Shown: positions 8,336 through 17,155 of the stretch, in pieces
Position numbering within the stretch: the stretch's first letter is position 1
Layout: the number at the start of each line of letters is the position of its first letter
Notes under the pieces: generated by a model
Seen by the model: only the letters and a program-made list of their open reading frames with translations
Database searches by the model: none
Told to the model about the DNA's origin: nothing
Program-made: the position numbers and the translations under genes
NCBI GenBank assembly: GCA_002403375.1
Contig: DHHQ01000023.1
Location: forward strand, 130,384-194,383
Direction of reading: 5' to 3'
Length of the DNA stretch: 64,000 nucleotides
From: Thiobacillus denitrificans
GTDB taxonomy: Bacteria; Pseudomonadota; Gammaproteobacteria; Burkholderiales; Thiobacillaceae

Positions 8336-10405
8336 ATGACCTCGCCCGCGCAGACCTTTCCCATCCACGGCCCAGGGCTGCGCGGCGAGCGCCGCCCCCG
8401 CGTGGCGATCGTCGGTCGCGCCGGCAGCGGCAAGCACAGCATCTTCCGCGCGGCGGCCAGCACGGCGACCTGCCACGAGCGCCTCGCCGGCGTGGGACCC
8501 GCCTACGAGGAATGTGTCGTCGAGGTCGGGATCGACCAGATCTCGCTGGTGTCGCTGCCCGGCCTCGACGGCCTCCACGACCTCGACGCCGACGCCTGCG
8601 TGACGCTGAAATATCTGGTGTGGGGCGACCGCTGGCCGGCCATCGCGCGCCACGAGGCGCACCAGCCGGCGGGCGCCTTCGCCGCCCCCGACGTGCTGCT
8701 TGTCGTGCTCGACGCCACCGCGCTCGAGCGCGACCTCGAACTCGCGCTCGAACTCGCGCAGCTCGGCCGGCCGATGGTGTTCGCGCTCAACCGCATGGAC
8801 GAGGCGCGCGCCCGGCGGCGCTTCATCAACGTGCGGGCGCTGGCGACCCAGCTCGGCGCGCCGGTCGTGCCGACCGTGGCGCACATGGGCATCGGCCTTG
8901 CCGACCTGTATTCCACCGTGGTGCGCACCGCGCGCGAGGCGCGCTCGGCGCGTTCCCGTCCGCCGGTGCCCGCGCCGAGCCCGCACATCGCAGCGCAGCT
9001 GCAGGCGATCGCCGCGATCGCTCGCCAGCCCGAAGTCGCTGCAGCGTTCGCGGTGCCGGACACCCTGCTGACGATGCAGCTCGCCGAGCACGACGGCTAC
9101 TTCGCGCAGGAACTGCAGGCGCATTTTCCCGCGCAGCACGCCGCACTCGTCGCCGCGCGCGCGGCCGCCGGCGCCGCCCTGCCGCGGCCGCTCGCGGAGG
9201 AGATCCATGCCGACCGGCATCATCGCGCCGCCTCGATGTACGAGGCGGTGAGTCGCCCCGGCGGCGAGGGGGCGCCGCCGCGCTGGCAGCTGTGGGCGGA
9301 CGACCTGTTCCTGCACCCGCGCTGGGGCTTCGCCGGGTCGCTGGCGGTGTTCGCGCTGGTGCTGCTGTTCGTGTTCGAGGTCAGCGCGTTCCTCGATTCG
9401 CTGACCGTGGCGCGCCTGATCGCATGGGCCGAGCCGTGGCAGCCGACCGACCTCGCGGGCGTGGTCGCGCGCGCCGTGCTCGACGGCTTCATCGGGCTCG
9501 CCGGCATCGTCATCCCCTACATGATTCCGCTGGTCCTGCTGCTGGTGTGGCTGGAGGAGTCGGGGATCATGCACCGCGTCGCCTTCGTGGTCGACCGCGG
9601 CTTCCACCGGCTGGGGCTGCACGGCGGCGTCGCGCTGCCGTTCCTGATGGGGCTCGGCTGCAACGTGCCGGCGCTCGCCGCCACCGCCGCGGTCACCCAC
9701 GGCCGCGACCGCACGGTGGCATCGCTGCTGATCACCTTCCTGCCGTGCTCGGCGCGCTCGGCGATCATCCTCGCGGTCGGCGGCAAGTACCTCGGCGGGC
9801 TCGGCGTGTTCGCGCTGTTCATGCTCGCGCCGGTCGTCGTCAGTCTGGTCGGCAAGCTCCTGAAGCGCCGCTATCCCGAGACGACGCCCGGCATGATCCA
9901 GGAGATCCCCCCCTACGCCGTGCCCACCCTGCGCGCGCTCGCCGCCAACACCTGGGAGCGCAGCCGCGACATCGTCACCATCGTGCTGCCGCTGCTGGTC
10001 GCCGGCAGCGTGGTGCTGGCGCTGCTCGGCCACTTCGGTGCGGATGCCTGGATCAATCTCGCGCTCACGCCGGTGACGTCGTGGTGGCTGGGGCTTCCCG
10101 TCGCGCTCGGCGTGCCGATCCTGTTCGGCGTGCTGCGCAAGGAGCTGTCGCTGCTGATGGTGTTCCAGGCGCTCGGCACGCAGGAACTCGGCGGGGTGCT
10201 CGACACCGTGCAGATCGCCACCTTCCTGGTCTTCCTCACCTTCTACGTGCCCTGCGTGTCGACCTTCGCGATGATGCTGCGGCTGCTCGGCCGGCGCGAT
10301 GCGCTGTATTCGGTCGTGCTCTCGATCGGCGTCGCGCTCGCGGTGGCCGCTGCCGTGCGCTGGCCGCTCGAGCTCGTCGGGCTGGCGACCCGGGCGGCGG
10401 GATGA
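8336..10405 (+). CDS. FeoB-family divalent metal transporter with degenerate G domain
   Basis: 689 residues. Residues 1-220 are a GTPase-like domain, and from about residue 325 a FeoB membrane core follows with the two gate motifs: GLGCNVPA with its conserved Cys, PCSAR, and the later LRKE motif. G4 is intact (NRMDEA). G1 reads GRAGSGKHS, so His sits where Ser/Thr normally coordinates magnesium, and the G3 region reads SLPG rather than DLPG. No feoA is adjacent. It probably imports Fe2+ or a related metal across the inner membrane; regulated nucleotide hydrolysis is doubtful. Metal-type control is supported by the operator at its promoter. Confidence 0.85.
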   Translation: MTSPAQTFPIHGPGLRGERRPRVAIVGRAGSGKHSIFRAAASTATCHERLAGVGPAYEECVVEVGIDQISLVSLPGLDGLHDLDADACVTLKYLVWGDRWPAIARHEAHQPAGAFAAPDVLLVVLDATALERDLELALELAQLGRPMVFALNRMDEARARRRFINVRALATQLGAPVVPTVAHMGIGLADLYSTVVRTAREARSARSRPPVPAPSPHIAAQLQAIAAIARQPEVAAAFAVPDTLLTMQLAEHDGYFAQELQAHFPAQHAALVAARAAAGAALPRPLAEEIHADRHHRAASMYEAVSRPGGEGAPPRWQLWADDLFLHPRWGFAGSLAVFALVLLFVFEVSAFLDSLTVARLIAWAEPWQPTDLAGVVARAVLDGFIGLAGIVIPYMIPLVLLLVWLEESGIMHRVAFVVDRGFHRLGLHGGVALPFLMGLGCNVPALAATAAVTHGRDRTVASLLITFLPCSARSAIILAVGGKYLGGLGVFALFMLAPVVVSLVGKLLKRRYPETTPGMIQEIPPYAVPTLRALAANTWERSRDIVTIVLPLLVAGSVVLALLGHFGADAWINLALTPVTSWWLGLPVALGVPILFGVLRKELSLLMVFQALGTQELGGVLDTVQIATFLVFLTFYVPCVSTFAMMLRLLGRRDALYSVVLSIGVALAVAAAVRWPLELVGLATRAAG

Positions 10406-10490
10406 GCCGCGGCATGCGGGAGACACACCGGGGAACCGTGACGCGGCGCGCGGAAGGGCGGGGACGCGCGCCGAGCGTGCGTGAGCCGTC

Positions 10491-11159
10491 ATGACGCGCA
10501 TCGCATTCAGCCGCGCGGAAGCCCTTCGCCTGGCGGGCCTGTTGCTGTTCGTCGTCGCGCTTTCCCTCGCCGCCTACGCCATGCGCGATGCGCTGCTGAC
10601 GGGCGTCGATTGGATCGGCGGGGCGATGCAGGAAGCGCCCGTGTGGGGCCCCGTGGTCTTCTTCCTCGCGTCGGCCGCGTCGGTGCTGTTCCTGTTCCTG
10701 TCGAGCGTGCTGCTCGTGCCGTCGGCGGTGCTGGTGTGGGGCGAGGAGCTGACCTTCCTGCTGCTCGCCGGCGGCTGGCTGTTCGGGTGGGTGGTCACCT
10801 ACGCCATCGGCAGGTTCTTCCGCGGGTGGGCGATCGTCGCGCGCAGGATGCACCAGCGCAGCTACACCGAGGCGTCGTCGGTGCTGTCGGGCAAGCTGCC
10901 CTTTTCGCTGGTGCTGCTCGTGGTCTGCTCGCTCCCCGCCGAGATCCCGGGCTACCTGCTGGGCGCGGCGCGCTATCCGTTCCGGCGTTTCCTGCTGGCG
11001 GTGGCGCTCGCGGAAATTCCCTTCGCGTTTCTCATCGTGTTCCTCGGCGAGTCGTTCGTGCGCGAGAACGCGCCCCTGTTCGTCGTGCTGCTGGTGCTGC
11101 TGGTCGGCGTCCTCGGGTGGGAACTCGGCAACGCCCGCCGCATGCGCCGGGGTCGCTAA
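10491..11159 (+). CDS. TVP38/TMEM64 (VTT/DedA-like) membrane protein
   Basis: 222 residues, with hydrophobic segments near 13-31, 50-75, 88-107, 140-165 and 170-215. Re-entrant-loop-like features include the Gly/Pro-rich PAEIPGYLLGAARYPFRRFL segment, typical of VTT-domain proteins, some of which are lipid scramblases or membrane-homeostasis factors. It starts with an ATG 86 bp after the FeoB-like stop. A 30-codon frame spans the gap with ATGA overlaps at both ends (see findings). Exact role unknown. Confidence 0.75.
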   Translation: MTRIAFSRAEALRLAGLLLFVVALSLAAYAMRDALLTGVDWIGGAMQEAPVWGPVVFFLASAASVLFLFLSSVLLVPSAVLVWGEELTFLLLAGGWLFGWVVTYAIGRFFRGWAIVARRMHQRSYTEASSVLSGKLPFSLVLLVVCSLPAEIPGYLLGAARYPFRRFLLAVALAEIPFAFLIVFLGESFVRENAPLFVVLLVLLVGVLGWELGNARRMRRGR

Positions 11160-11194
11160 GGCGCCGGCGCCGGGTTGCGATGCGGCGCTCCCCT

Positions 11195-11212
11195 CCGGCC
11201 GGCGCCGGCCGG
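11195..11212. terminator. GC palindrome between convergent genes
   Basis: CCGGCCGGCGCCGGCCGG is a perfect 18-bp palindrome followed by a G run. It lies in the 65-bp gap between the convergent VTT gene and multicopper oxidase gene. There is no T tract, so it is at best a factor-dependent or weak bidirectional terminator. Confidence 0.35.
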
Positions 11213-11224
11213 GGGGGCACGGGC

Positions 11225-12898
11225 TCAGTAGGTCAGCAGGTACTGCCGCATCATCTCGTGGTCCTCGTGCTCGAGCACGTGGCAGTGGAACGGGAAGGGT
11301 TCGCTCTGCCCGGGGGCGAGCCCGGCCACCCCGGTGAAGCGCGCCGCCACGCTCACCAGTTCGAGCCCGCCGACGCGCACCGTGTCCTTCCAGCCCTTCT
11401 CGTTGTCGTCGACGCGATTGGGGCCGACGCCGACGGGCTTGCCGTCCGGATCCTCGCCGAGCTGCCAGCGTCCGAGCACCTGGAACTGCACCAGATGGAT
11501 GTGCATCGGATGGATCATCTCGGACTTGTTCACCCAGTTCCACACCTCGACGCTGCCGTTCTGCACGGCATGGGTCGGCACGTCGAAGCGGTGCTCGGTG
11601 TCGCGCCGCGTCGGCCCGGTGATGTGCCACATCGCGTCGCCGACGTCGGGGTCGTAGGTGTCCTCCAGCGCGAAGTAGCGCTGCGGCGCCCCGGCGATAT
11701 CGAGTGGCGCGATGCTCGCCAGCGTCGCGGGCAGGATCACGCCGTCGCTGACGGGCGTGGCGCCGACGTGGAACGCCATGACCTCGTCGATCCGCGGCGC
11801 TTCCATGTGCACCTGGTCCATGTCGCGGTTGGTCAGCACGACGCCGTTGCTCATGCCGGGCTGGCTGAAGTCGACGATGACGTCGGCGCGCTCGCCCGGG
11901 GTGAGCGTGATGCGCCGCAGGGCGAGCGGCGCCGGCAGGAAGCCGCCGTCGGTGCCGATCTGCTGGAACACCCAGTTGTCGCTGTCGCTGCCGAGCTGCA
12001 GCGTGTAGTTGCGCGTGTTGGAGCCGTTCAGCAGGCGGAAGCGGTACTTGCGCGGCTCGACCACCAGGTGCGGCCAGGCCTTGCCGTTGACCAGCATGAC
12101 GTCGCCGAAGAAGGTGTCGTCGAGCCGCCGCGGATAGGCGAGCCGGCCGGTGCCGGTGATCTGCCGGTCCTGCAGCACCAGCGGCATTTCGTAGCGCGGG
12201 TCGGGCAGCTGGCCGGAGGCGATCCACGCGCGCTCCTGCGCATCGCGCACGAGGAAGCCGCCGGCGAGGCCCATGATGACGTTCAGCCGCGTGTTGCCGA
12301 TCGCGTGGTCGTGGTACCAGAGCGTCGCCGAGCGGTCCTGCGGCGCGTAGTCGTAGGTGACCGACTGGGTCGGCAGGATGAACTGGGTTGGGTAGCCGTC
12401 GGCGAACGACGAGACGTGGCCGCCGTGCAGGTGGACGACCGCCTTGCGGTTGTCGGTGGCACCGTGCACGTGGTCGAGCACGCTCTGGTCGATGCGCAGG
12501 AAATGCCGGGCGTCGATGTCGCTCGACAGGTTGTTGTACCAGACGACGCGGGTCGTCGCCTCGGCCGGCACGACGAAGGTCGGCCCGGGACTGCTGAAGC
12601 CCGACGCGGCGTTGCCGAAGCCCCAGACCGGCGTCACCGGTCCGAGGTCGCTGTGCAGGGTCTGTTTGAACTGCCGCATGCGGACGTGGTAGACGCCGCT
12701 GGCGTTGGCCCGCATCACGGCCGGGATGGGCAGCGGATCCTTGAAGCGGGTGAGCGAAGGCGAGCCCCCCGCGTAGGCGGAACGGCTGGTGACGCCCCAC
12801 GGGAGGAGCAGGGCGGCGCCGCCCACGGCGGTGGCCTGCAGGAATTCGCGCCGGCTCCACGCTACGCCGCCGCGCCTGGATTGGGTGTCCTGTTTCAT
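11225..12898 (-). CDS. Tat-exported multicopper oxidase
   Basis: 557 residues. The start is ATG 12898, preceded by AAGGAGAT; the open frame upstream to 14059 is antisense to the SGNH gene and is rejected. The N-terminus carries a Tat signal (SRREFLQATAVGG). Copper-ligand blocks are in order: HLHGGH, WYHDHAIG, HPMHIH, and HCHVLEHEDHEMM with a Met axial ligand. This fits the CotA/bilirubin-oxidase-like three-domain group, which oxidises phenolics, bilirubin or metals with oxygen in the periplasm. Closeness to a FeoB-like gene is compatible with a metal-oxidase role, but that is inference. Confidence 0.9.
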   Translation of the reverse strand: MKQDTQSRRGGVAWSRREFLQATAVGGAALLLPWGVTSRSAYAGGSPSLTRFKDPLPIPAVMRANASGVYHVRMRQFKQTLHSDLGPVTPVWGFGNAASGFSSPGPTFVVPAEATTRVVWYNNLSSDIDARHFLRIDQSVLDHVHGATDNRKAVVHLHGGHVSSFADGYPTQFILPTQSVTYDYAPQDRSATLWYHDHAIGNTRLNVIMGLAGGFLVRDAQERAWIASGQLPDPRYEMPLVLQDRQITGTGRLAYPRRLDDTFFGDVMLVNGKAWPHLVVEPRKYRFRLLNGSNTRNYTLQLGSDSDNWVFQQIGTDGGFLPAPLALRRITLTPGERADVIVDFSQPGMSNGVVLTNRDMDQVHMEAPRIDEVMAFHVGATPVSDGVILPATLASIAPLDIAGAPQRYFALEDTYDPDVGDAMWHITGPTRRDTEHRFDVPTHAVQNGSVEVWNWVNKSEMIHPMHIHLVQFQVLGRWQLGEDPDGKPVGVGPNRVDDNEKGWKDTVRVGGLELVSVAARFTGVAGLAPGQSEPFPFHCHVLEHEDHEMMRQYLLTY

Positions 12899-12996
12899 GA
12901 CTCGATCTCCTTGGCCTGGACATGCCGGGCCGGCGCCGTGCGCGACGGCGGCGCCCCGGGCCATTGGGTCCCGCCGGGGGGCGGGCACGACCCCGC

Positions 12997-13019
12997 ATGG
13001 GAATCGCAATGATTCCCAT
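12997..13019. promoter_or_regulatory. Palindromic operator candidate upstream of the multicopper oxidase
   Basis: The arms ATGGGAATC (12997-13005) and GATTCCCAT (13011-13019) are perfect inverted repeats around GCAAT. It lies about 100 bp before the oxidase start and about 190 bp before the divergent SGNH gene. The right half resembles a Fur half-site (AATGATTCYCAT), but the assignment is uncertain. The remainder of the roughly 310-bp intergenic stretch 12899-13210 contains no gene or clear promoter that I can see. Confidence 0.45.
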
Positions 13020-13210
13020 CGCGATGACTCCATCAACGTAGCCGCCGCGCAGCCGCGGACAAGGTGGGCCGAGCCTGTAAATTCGGGGGCGTGGACCGTA
13101 GCGCGCGGATGCGGGGGTGCCGGCCTACGACTAAAGTGGTATGTCCTTCTCCCGGTCTTTGCTCTACGCTGATGCCGGCTTGTCGAGGCGACGACCTGAC
13201 GGGAGGCTTG

Positions 13211-14077
13211 ATGCCACGGAAAACGGTGCGCTACCGCGCAGACATCATCCAGGCGATGAGCCTGGGGATGGGCGACTACCCGCTGCAGCCGGACGACCCC
13301 TTCTACGATTGGCGCCTGCTCGCCGAAGGCGACTCGTGGTTCACCGTCGGCGCGATCCCGTCGTCCAACCTGCTCTACGAACTGCGCCTCAAGCAGCGCA
13401 CCGTCATCCTCAACCTCGGCCATCCCGGCGATACGCTCGCCAACGTCGCCCAGCTGTCGGCCAACCCCGAATTCGTTCGCCGGCTCGCCCACCCCAACTG
13501 GGCGTCCGACTGGGACGCCGTGCTGCTGAGCGGCGGCGGCAACGACCTGATCGACCGCGCCGGCGACCTCATCCGGGCGCGCCCCAGGGGCGCCGCCAGG
13601 CAGGCGGCCGACTACGTCGACGCCGACGCGCTGGCGGCGTTCGGCGCCGACGTCAAGGCGGCCTACCGCAGGATCGTCGCGCTGCGCGACGGGGCGGCGA
13701 GCCCGAACCACGGCAAGCCGATCATCGTCCACACCTACGACTACCCCACCCCGCGCCCGGCGCCGGCGACCTTCCTGATCGTCCCGTTCACCCGGCCGTG
13801 GATGCACCCGGTGTTCGAGGCGCGCAAGGTGCCGAAGTCCCTGCGCGCCGGCGTCGCAGCGCTGCTGCTCGACGCGCTCGCGGGGGCGCTGCTGGAACTC
13901 GAAAGCGAATTGCCGGCGTTTCATGTGGTCGACACCCGCGGCCTGCTCGAGCGGGCGGACATCGATGCGCGCGGCAACAGCGGCGACTGGCTGAACGAGA
14001 TCCATCCCAACGGCGACGGCTACCGCAAGATCGCCGCCAGGCTGGCGGCGAAACTGCACCGGGTGCTCGCGGCATGA
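13211..14077 (+). CDS. SGNH/GDSL-type hydrolase
   Basis: 288 residues. The start is ATG 13211 with GGGAGG five bases upstream. SGNH blocks: GDSW at 40-43 (nucleophile Ser42), a Gly at 70 in the block II position (NLGHPGD), GGND at 109-112 (Asn111) and a C-terminal NEIHPN with His265. The position three before the His is Asn rather than Asp, as in the NEIHP subgroup. No signal peptide is evident, so it is probably cytosolic. It overlaps the patatin gene by four bases, pointing to coordinated acyl-ester hydrolysis. Substrate unknown. Confidence 0.8.
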   Translation: MPRKTVRYRADIIQAMSLGMGDYPLQPDDPFYDWRLLAEGDSWFTVGAIPSSNLLYELRLKQRTVILNLGHPGDTLANVAQLSANPEFVRRLAHPNWASDWDAVLLSGGGNDLIDRAGDLIRARPRGAARQAADYVDADALAAFGADVKAAYRRIVALRDGAASPNHGKPIIVHTYDYPTPRPAPATFLIVPFTRPWMHPVFEARKVPKSLRAGVAALLLDALAGALLELESELPAFHVVDTRGLLERADIDARGNSGDWLNEIHPNGDGYRKIAARLAAKLHRVLAA

Positions 14078-16569
14078 GGCGCGCCAAGCTCGGGCTGGCG
14101 CTGGCGGGCGGCGGCTTTCGCGCCTCGCTGTTCCACCTCGGGGTGCTGCGGCGGATGGCGGAGCTCGACCTGCTGCGCCACGTGCAGGTGCTCTCCGCGG
14201 TGTCGGGCGGCTCGATCGTCGGCGCGCTGTACGTCCTGCTGCTGAAGGAGCGCCTCGAGAATCCTGCCCACACGTCGATTTCCCGCGAGGGCTACCTGGA
14301 GATCGTCGACGAGCTGCAGCACGACCTGATCCGCGGCATCCGCGGGAACCTGCGCACCCGGCTGTTCATGAATCCCTTCACGCTGCTCAAGGTGCTGCTC
14401 TTCAGGGGGAGCCTCGCCGCCGAGATGGGGCGGCTGTACGAGCGGCACATCTTCGGCGCCGCCCGCGCCCGGCTGCAGAAGGCCGGCGCCGCCATCGTCG
14501 CCGGCAGGATCCCGCTGACTGCGCTGCGCTTGCGCAAGGAGGCGGTCGACCGCGAGGGCAGCGCGGTGGCCTACAACGTCGAGGCGCTCGCCGGCGCCGG
14601 GCGGCCGGGGTCGGCGGTCACCAGCCTGATCCTCAACGCGACCTCGCTCAATTCCGGCGCGCGCTTCTGGTTCTCGCCCACCGAACTCGGCGACTGGTAC
14701 CTCGGCCACGTGCGCCACGACGAGATCCGCGACGAACTGCTGCCGCGCAAGGTCCTGCTCGAGCTCCCGCACGACCAGCGAAGCGCGCTGCTCGACGCGT
14801 GGCCCGATGCAACGCGCTGGAAAGCGGTGGCCGGCGGCGTCCTCGCGCGCTGGGGGATGGCGTGGGACGACGCGCACGCGAGCGGCGTGCGCAACTGGGG
14901 CAGTGATCCGGCGCATGCGGCGCAGCTGCGGTTCGCCCACTGGTACGCAGGCATCCGCCGCGAACGCGCGCTCGCGGGATCGCGGCTCGCGCGCTGGCTC
15001 GGCGTGCAGGTCGCGGCGGACGCCGGGGGCGGGCTGCCGCTGCCGTGGAGCGGGCCGCTGGCGGCGGACGAATTCCTGGCCCTCGTGCAGCTGCTGCTGC
15101 AGGCGGAGGACGGACGCCTGCGCAACCTCAAGATCCATGCGTGGTACCTGGCGCACGGACGCCGGCGGGTGCCCACGGTCGACGGCGGAATGGACGACGC
15201 GACCCGCTGGACCTTCTTCTGGGAGGCGCTGAAGTCGGTCGACCACGAGCGCGGCGAGCGCCTGGAGGTCGCCTTCGGCGAGGAAGCCGCAGGCGGGCGC
15301 GAGCCGCCGTGGTGCAGGCAGCTGTTCGACTGGGTGCTCGAGGTCTACTCCTGCGACGGGGCCGCGGCCATTTCCCCGACGATCGAGGCCGAGTGGGACG
15401 CGTTTCCCCTGGCCGACGCCGTCGCCGCCTCGGCGGCCTTCCCGCCCGTGTTCCCGCCCTACCAGCTGCGCGAGATCTACGACGACACCCATGTGCAGGT
15501 GCTGTCGCTCACCGACGGCGGGCCCTTCGACAACCTCGGCGTGACGGCGCTGCTCGACGAGCACTGCAACTACGTGATCGCGAGCGATACCGGCGCCCCG
15601 TTCGACAACCGCCAGGGCAGGGCGGCGGTGGGACGGCTCGGCATGATGCGCAGGCTGTCGGACGTGCTGATGTTCCGCCCGGCGCAGCTCTACCGCCACG
15701 ATCTCCACGAGCGCCGCCGCATCGGTCGTGCGGCCGAGGCCGGCGACGCCGCGTCGGCGCTCGCGCGCTTCGCCGCCAGCCGCGAACTGCGCGGATTGGC
15801 GGCGTTCCGCATCGGCTCGCCGCGGCGCGCGGGAGAGCCGCCGGCGGTCGACCCTGCGCTGATCGCGAACCTGCGCACCGATCTCGACGTCTTCGGCGAC
15901 GTCGAGATCAAGTGCCTGGTGAACGCGGGCTACCTGATGGCCGACCAGTACCTGCGCGCAGGCCTCAAGGACAGCCCCTTCGAGTCTCCCGACTGGGCCG
16001 CGGCCGCGTGCGAGCCGTTCCCGCCGACACTGCCCGCGCCGCGCGTCGCGCGCATCCTCGAGGCCGGCCGCCATCGCTTCTTCCGCGCCCTGATGCTGTG
16101 GGCGCCGCTGCCGACGGTGGCGACGCTCGGCGCCGCGTCGGCGCTCGTCGGCGCCGTTTGGGTCCGGGGCTGGGAATGGTCGCACGCCTGGGCCGCGGCG
16201 GCCGGCGCGGTCGAGTGGACGGCGGCGAACCTGCTGACCCTCGACTGGGTCGCCGAAGGCGTCCGGCAGGTCCGGCTGAAGTACGTCGCCGCGGCCGCGC
16301 TGGCGGCGCTGCTCGGCTGGCTGGCGCTGCGCGAGGCCGGCGCGCTCTGGCCTGCCGCGCGTTACGCGCTGCGCGATCGCGCCGGCGGGGGGCGCAGGGC
16401 GCTCACGCTGTGGAAGAACCTGAAGCGGTTCAAGGGCAACCTGCTGTGGCTGTTCAAGTTCCTTCCGCTGGCGGTCGTCGTGGTGTCGGCGGTCGCCTGG
16501 GCGAGCCACCTCCTCGGCGCCAGGCCCTTCCAGCGGGCGACGCGCGACCCCGAAGGAATCGACCGGTAG
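14074..16569 (+). CDS. Patatin-like phospholipase with C-terminal membrane segments
   Basis: 831 residues; the ATG at 14074 overlaps the SGNH stop (ATGA). The oxyanion loop AGGGFRAS is at 11-18, the nucleophile motif SGGSIVG at 44-50 (Ser47), and the catalytic Asp481 lies in TDGGPFDN. A long region (about 100-440) is inserted between nucleophile and Asp compared with minimal patatins. The last 170 residues contain about four hydrophobic segments, suggesting inner-membrane anchoring. It probably cleaves phospholipid acyl esters. The paired SGNH enzyme could act on the lysolipid product; that is inference. Confidence 0.82.
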   Translation: MRRAKLGLALAGGGFRASLFHLGVLRRMAELDLLRHVQVLSAVSGGSIVGALYVLLLKERLENPAHTSISREGYLEIVDELQHDLIRGIRGNLRTRLFMNPFTLLKVLLFRGSLAAEMGRLYERHIFGAARARLQKAGAAIVAGRIPLTALRLRKEAVDREGSAVAYNVEALAGAGRPGSAVTSLILNATSLNSGARFWFSPTELGDWYLGHVRHDEIRDELLPRKVLLELPHDQRSALLDAWPDATRWKAVAGGVLARWGMAWDDAHASGVRNWGSDPAHAAQLRFAHWYAGIRRERALAGSRLARWLGVQVAADAGGGLPLPWSGPLAADEFLALVQLLLQAEDGRLRNLKIHAWYLAHGRRRVPTVDGGMDDATRWTFFWEALKSVDHERGERLEVAFGEEAAGGREPPWCRQLFDWVLEVYSCDGAAAISPTIEAEWDAFPLADAVAASAAFPPVFPPYQLREIYDDTHVQVLSLTDGGPFDNLGVTALLDEHCNYVIASDTGAPFDNRQGRAAVGRLGMMRRLSDVLMFRPAQLYRHDLHERRRIGRAAEAGDAASALARFAASRELRGLAAFRIGSPRRAGEPPAVDPALIANLRTDLDVFGDVEIKCLVNAGYLMADQYLRAGLKDSPFESPDWAAAACEPFPPTLPAPRVARILEAGRHRFFRALMLWAPLPTVATLGAASALVGAVWVRGWEWSHAWAAAAGAVEWTAANLLTLDWVAEGVRQVRLKYVAAAALAALLGWLALREAGALWPAARYALRDRAGGGRRALTLWKNLKRFKGNLLWLFKFLPLAVVVVSAVAWASHLLGARPFQRATRDPEGIDR

Positions 16570-16587
16570 CGGGAGCGCCGCGCCAAC

Positions 16588-16616
16588 GAAAAACGGCCCA
16601 CCTTGCGGTGGGCCGT
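16588..16616 (-). terminator. Rho-independent terminator of tRNA-Phe
   Basis: On the minus strand a 10-bp stem (ACGGCCCACC / GGTGGGCCGT, loop GCAA) is followed by TTTTT. It lies 9 bases past the tRNA 3' end and also faces the patatin gene end. Confidence 0.85.
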
Positions 16617-16625
16617 TCCGAATAC

Positions 16626-16701
<76 letters not shown>

Positions 16702-16714
16702 AAAAGAGGCCGCA

Positions 16715-16743
16715 ATTTAACCGCTTTGCCGCCCCCAAGTCAA
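16715..16743 (-). promoter_or_regulatory. tRNA-Phe promoter
   Basis: Read on the minus strand: TTGACT, 17 bp, TTAAAT, ending 13 bases before the mature tRNA 5' end, with a GC-rich stretch between. Typical strong stable-RNA promoter layout. Confidence 0.75.
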
Positions 16744-16752
16744 GCCGCGCGC

Positions 16753-17052
16753 TCAGCACGCAAGCCCGTGCACGCCGCACAGATGCCGCTTGACGAGCGC
16801 CAGCACGACCCACAGCCAGAACAGCAGGAAGAAGGTGAGCAGCGGAATGTGGGCATCGATCACGAAGCGCGGGGTGACGAAGCGCACGGCGCGCACCACC
16901 GGCTGGGCGACGGTGCGCAGCACGCGGTAGAAGATGTTCTGCTCGCGGTACTTGCCGGCCAGCAGCGCGACCGCGCCCTGGCCGAGCAGGGCGAAACCGG
17001 CCACCTCGACGAGGGCGCGCAGTATGGAAACCAGCAGGATGTCGAACGGCAT
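16753..17052 (-). CDS. Small conserved-type membrane protein
   Basis: 99 residues, with hydrophobic segments at about 4-32 and 68-88 separated by a basic loop (KYREQNIFYRVLRT... RAVRFVTPRF). I do not recognise a named family; small two-helix inner-membrane proteins of this kind are common in betaproteobacteria. The ATG at 17052 is the only upstream choice before in-frame low-quality starts. It is divergent from the TPR gene and lies 51 bases upstream of tRNA-Phe, which has its own promoter. Confidence 0.65.
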   Translation of the reverse strand: MPFDILLVSILRALVEVAGFALLGQGAVALLAGKYREQNIFYRVLRTVAQPVVRAVRFVTPRFVIDAHIPLLTFFLLFWLWVVLALVKRHLCGVHGLAC

Positions 17053-17094
17053 GGCGTGGGGTGCGGGTGAGGAAGCCCCGGATTCTATCGCAGC

Positions 17095-17123
17095 TTGTCA
17101 GGCCGCCGCTTGCCCGTGACAAT
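17095..17123 (+). promoter_or_regulatory. Promoter of the TPR gene
   Basis: TTGTCA (17095-17100), 17 bp, GACAAT (17118-17123), about 33 bases before the ATG at 17156. Good spacing and both hexamers four to five matches to consensus. Confidence 0.6.
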
Positions 17124-17155
17124 GCGGGGTCGTTCCTTCTGCAACCGATTCCAAC

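Noticed and set aside
12899..14059. In-frame extension of the multicopper oxidase far upstream
   Set aside because: It lies antisense to the well-supported SGNH gene, and the Tat signal and ribosome site fix the start at 12898.
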